From positions 1 through 64,000 of the forward strand of contig CANQTP010000006.1 in the NCBI GenBank assembly GCA_947626755.1: 64,000 nt of DNA, in the 5' to 3' direction. Numbering within the stretch: the stretch's first letter is position 1; every line of letters begins with the position of its first letter. Shown piece by piece: positions 61,044 through 64,000 of the stretch. The position numbers and the translations under genes were made by a program. The notes under the pieces were generated by a model. The model was not told the DNA's origin and made no database searches. It saw only the letters and a list, made by a program, of their open reading frames with translations. This DNA comes from an uncultured Clostridia bacterium. Lineage in GTDB: Bacteria > Bacillota > Clostridia > Oscillospirales > Ruminococcaceae.

Positions 61044-62441
61044 TTATTTCCTGTTCAGACGATTTTTAAGACGTCTTTCTGCGAAACCGTCCTTGAACCG
61101 AAGTTCACCCCGGTCTATGGCAAGCGCCTTGTCGGGAACGTCCTTTGTTACCGTTGTTCCTGCCGCAGTGTAAGCCATTGCTCCGATCTTAACGGGAGCA
61201 ACAAGGTTGGTGTTGCAGCCTATGAATGCGTTGTCGCCGATGACAGTGCGGTACTTGTTTGCACCGTCATAGTTGACTGTTACCACACCGCAGCCGAAGT
61301 TGACGTTTTCGCCCACGTCGCTGTCGCCGATGTAAGTAAGATGCGCAACCGACGTTCTTTCGCCGATGGTGGAATTCTTCACTTCCACAAAATCGCCGAT
61401 CTTGACTTTTGCCTTTATGTGACTGTCAGGACGGATATGCACGAACGGTCCTATCTTTGCGCCGTCGTCAACGGTGGACTCGTATGCCTGAACGCTGTTG
61501 AGAGTAACGCCGTCTCCTACGGTGCAGTTTTCAATAAGACAATTGGGACCGATAACGCAGCCCTTTCCGATAACGGTATTTCCCCGCAGTATCGTTCCCT
61601 GCAAAATTTTTGTTCCCGCGCCTATTTTTACGTTCCTGCCTATGGAAACCCCGTCCGTGCAGAGGAATTCCACGCCATTGTCAAGATGTTTTTCTATCAC
61701 TGCGTGCCTTGCAGTGTCGTTCAGCATAAGCAGTGCCTTGCGGTCATTTGCCCCGAGGACAACTTTTTTGTCGGGGGAAATATACGCGTCCGCGCGCTTT
61801 CCGCCGCTTATAAGAATGTACACCGAGTCGGTGAGGTAGTATTCGCCTTGGGAATTGTTGGGCTTTATCTCTCCAAGTGCGGCAATAAGGTCTTTTGTCC
61901 TGAACCAGTAAGCGCCGCTGTTTATTTCGCGGACAGCTTTCTGCTCGGGGGTGGCGTCTTTGTCTTCAACAATGCCTGTAACGCCGTTCTGCCCGCGGAG
62001 GATACGTCCGTAACCTGTGGGATCGTTCACTTCGGCAGTTATGATAGTTACCGCGTTTTCCTGACGGATATGCTGTTCAAGTGCGGCGGTAATGGTATCG
62101 CTGTCTATGAACGGCGCGTCTCCGCAGAGAATAAGCACATTCCCGTCAATGCGGGGGCTTTCCTTCAGCCAGTCGATCGCCATCATAACGGCGTGACCCG
62201 TTCCCATTCTCTGGGGTTGTAAAACTGTTGTATAGCGGTCGCCGATGTAGTCCTCTATGACCTGTGCATTATAGCCTTTTACAACGCAAAGGTCGGAGAT
62301 CTCCGCCTTTTCGCAGGCACTTACCACCCATTCGAGCATGGGTTCGCCCAGCACTTCAAACATGGGTTTCGGAAGTTCCGACTTCATACGTTTGCCCTGT
62401 CCGCCCGCCAGAATGACGGCGCAGGAAGATATATTACTCAT
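61044..62441 (-). CDS. glmU: Bifunctional GlmU (start MSNISSC at 62441)
   Basis: AVILAGGQGKRMKSELPKPMFEVLG, left-handed beta-helix repeats, NYDGANKYRTVIGDNAFIGCNTNLVAPVKIG. Confidence 0.95.
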   Translation of the reverse strand: MSNISSCAVILAGGQGKRMKSELPKPMFEVLGEPMLEWVVSACEKAEISDLCVVKGYNAQVIEDYIGDRYTTVLQPQRMGTGHAVMMAIDWLKESPRIDGNVLILCGDAPFIDSDTITAALEQHIRQENAVTIITAEVNDPTGYGRILRGQNGVTGIVEDKDATPEQKAVREINSGAYWFRTKDLIAALGEIKPNNSQGEYYLTDSVYILISGGKRADAYISPDKKVVLGANDRKALLMLNDTARHAVIEKHLDNGVEFLCTDGVSIGRNVKIGAGTKILQGTILRGNTVIGKGCVIGPNCLIENCTVGDGVTLNSVQAYESTVDDGAKIGPFVHIRPDSHIKAKVKIGDFVEVKNSTIGERTSVAHLTYIGDSDVGENVNFGCGVVTVNYDGANKYRTVIGDNAFIGCNTNLVAPVKIGAMAYTAAGTTVTKDVPDKALAIDRGELRFKDGFAERRLKNRLNRK

Positions 62442-62735
62442 AGTATAATTCACCCGATATATTAAATTTTGTAAACAAACAATTATCAATGTAAAACTCA
62501 ATACACATAATATTATGCCATAAATTGAAATATTTTTCAAGCAAATTTCACCGTTTTCTTCAAACAGCCGATTTATTGTGCAAAATATACAAAAAATGTG
62601 CTTTAAATTTCCTGCTATTTCGTATGGAAAACAGAAAGAAAATCTGCTATAATATGTTTATGACCGTATGCGCCGATCCGAGTCAGTGCGGAATGGCGGT
62701 GCGGAGTTCAAAATTTTTATTTGGAGGTAATACCA

Positions 62736-64000
62736 ATGGCAAAAAAATATTGTTATCTCTTTTCGGAAGGTAATGCCGATATGAGAGAACTCCTCGGCGG
62801 TAAGGGCGCTAACCTCGCTGAAATGACCAAGATATTCGGCGCGGAAAGAGTTCCGCAGGGTTTCACCATTACAACTGAAGCCTGCACACAGTACTACGAG
62901 GACGGAAGAAAGATCAATGACGAGATATTCGCCGAGATCAACGAGTACATCGGTAAGATGGAGGAGATCACAGGCAAGAAATTCGGAGATAAGGAAAACC
63001 CGCTGTTGGTATCGGTACGTTCAGGCGCAAGAGCTTCAATGCCCGGTATGATGGACACCATTCTTAACCTCGGTCTTAACGAGGACGTTGTCAACGTTAT
63101 CGCCGAAAAATCCAATAACCCCCGTTGGGCTTGGGACTGTTACAGAAGATTTATCCAGATGTATTCCGACGTTGTTATGGAAGTCGGCAAGAAATACTTC
63201 GAGCAGCTCATTGACGAAATGAAGGCTAAGAAAGGCGTTAAACAGGACGTTGAACTTACTGCCGACGACCTGAAAGAACTTGCTAACCAGTTCAAGGCTG
63301 AATATAAATCCAAGATCGGTTCCGACTTCCCCTCCGATCCTAAGGAACAGCTCATGGGCGCTGTAAAGGCTGTTTTCCGTTCATGGGACAACCCCCGTGC
63401 TAACGTTTACCGCCGCGACAACGACATTCCTTATTCTTGGGGTACTGCCGTTAACGTTCAGTCCATGGCATTCGGTAACATGGGCGACGACTGCGGAACA
63501 GGCGTTGCATTCACACGTGATCCCGCTACAGGCGAAAAGAAACTCATGGGCGAATTCCTCACAAACGCACAGGGCGAGGACGTTGTTGCCGGCGTTCGTA
63601 CTCCTATGAAGATCGACGAAATGGCTACCAAGTTCCCCAAGGCATTTGAGGACTTCAAGGACGTTTGCTCTAAGCTCGAAAATCACTACAGAGATATGCA
63701 GGATATGGAGTTCACCGTTGAACACGGTCACCTCTATATGCTCCAGACACGTAACGGCAAGAGAACCGCTCAGGCTGCTCTCAAGATCGCCTGCGACCTT
63801 GTTGACGAAGGCATGAGAACCGAGCAGGAAGCCGTTGCTATGATCGATCCCAGAAACCTCGATACACTGCTTCACCCTCAGTTCGACGCCAAGGCTCTTA
63901 AAGCTGCAACACCTGTCGGAAAGGGCTTGGGCGCTTCCCCCGGAGCTGCCTGCGGTCAGATCGTATTTACAGCTGACGATGCAGAAGCCTGGAAGGCACA
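62736..64000 (+). CDS. ppdK: Pyruvate, phosphate dikinase (3' truncated by window end)
   Basis: MAKKYCYLFSEGNADMRELLGGKGANLAEMTKIFGAERVPQGFTITTEAC; GGAGGT RBS. Confidence 0.95.
   Translation, partial: MAKKYCYLFSEGNADMRELLGGKGANLAEMTKIFGAERVPQGFTITTEACTQYYEDGRKINDEIFAEINEYIGKMEEITGKKFGDKENPLLVSVRSGARASMPGMMDTILNLGLNEDVVNVIAEKSNNPRWAWDCYRRFIQMYSDVVMEVGKKYFEQLIDEMKAKKGVKQDVELTADDLKELANQFKAEYKSKIGSDFPSDPKEQLMGAVKAVFRSWDNPRANVYRRDNDIPYSWGTAVNVQSMAFGNMGDDCGTGVAFTRDPATGEKKLMGEFLTNAQGEDVVAGVRTPMKIDEMATKFPKAFEDFKDVCSKLENHYRDMQDMEFTVEHGHLYMLQTRNGKRTAQAALKIACDLVDEGMRTEQEAVAMIDPRNLDTLLHPQFDAKALKAATPVGKGLGASPGAACGQIVFTADDAEAWKA

Noticed and set aside
60837-62222. 461-aa plus-strand ORF
   Set aside because: Antisense to prs and glmU; shadow ORF.

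Overview
This window is the replication-origin neighbourhood of a Clostridia chromosome, probably Ruminococcus/Oscillospiraceae-like by gene content (inference). Genes diverge around dnaA. On the minus strand are dnaA, dnaN, an S4-domain gene, recF, remB-like, gyrB and gyrA. On the plus strand are rpmH, rnpA, yidD, yidC, jag, mnmE, GNAT, mnmG, rsmG and noc, followed by a minus-strand parA-parB pair. Housekeeping genes flank this core: rnjA, gdpP-like, rplI, dnaB, tilS, hpt, ftsH, ymdB and spoVS on one side; sbcCD, two glgP, GH130, GH2, mfd, pth, prs, glmU and a truncated ppdK on the other. The main leads are: (1) three Rpn-family C-terminal ORFs that share a strong Shine-Dalgarno and ATG at the same place, suggesting intragenic RpnS-type antitoxins, one of them duplicated as a separate ORF and one surviving in a gene whose nuclease part is destroyed; (2) an ECF sigma factor overlapping by 4 bp a membrane protein with an anti-sigma-like N-terminus and an extracellular serpin domain; (3) an abundant composite repeat family built from a covarying GCAGGCTGAGCCTGC palindrome, a ~75-bp arm, a variable central hairpin and two kinds of 7-bp tandem arrays, which disrupts an Rpn gene and supplies stop codons to several host genes; (4) a four-helix-bundle (23S IVS/S23-like) gene bracketed by inverted copies of one heptamer array; (5) a candidate oriC with non-canonical TGTTGAAAA boxes, and a cluster of parS sites, two of which bracket a GNAT gene. 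No computation or database search was run; family calls are from recognising motifs in the supplied translations.
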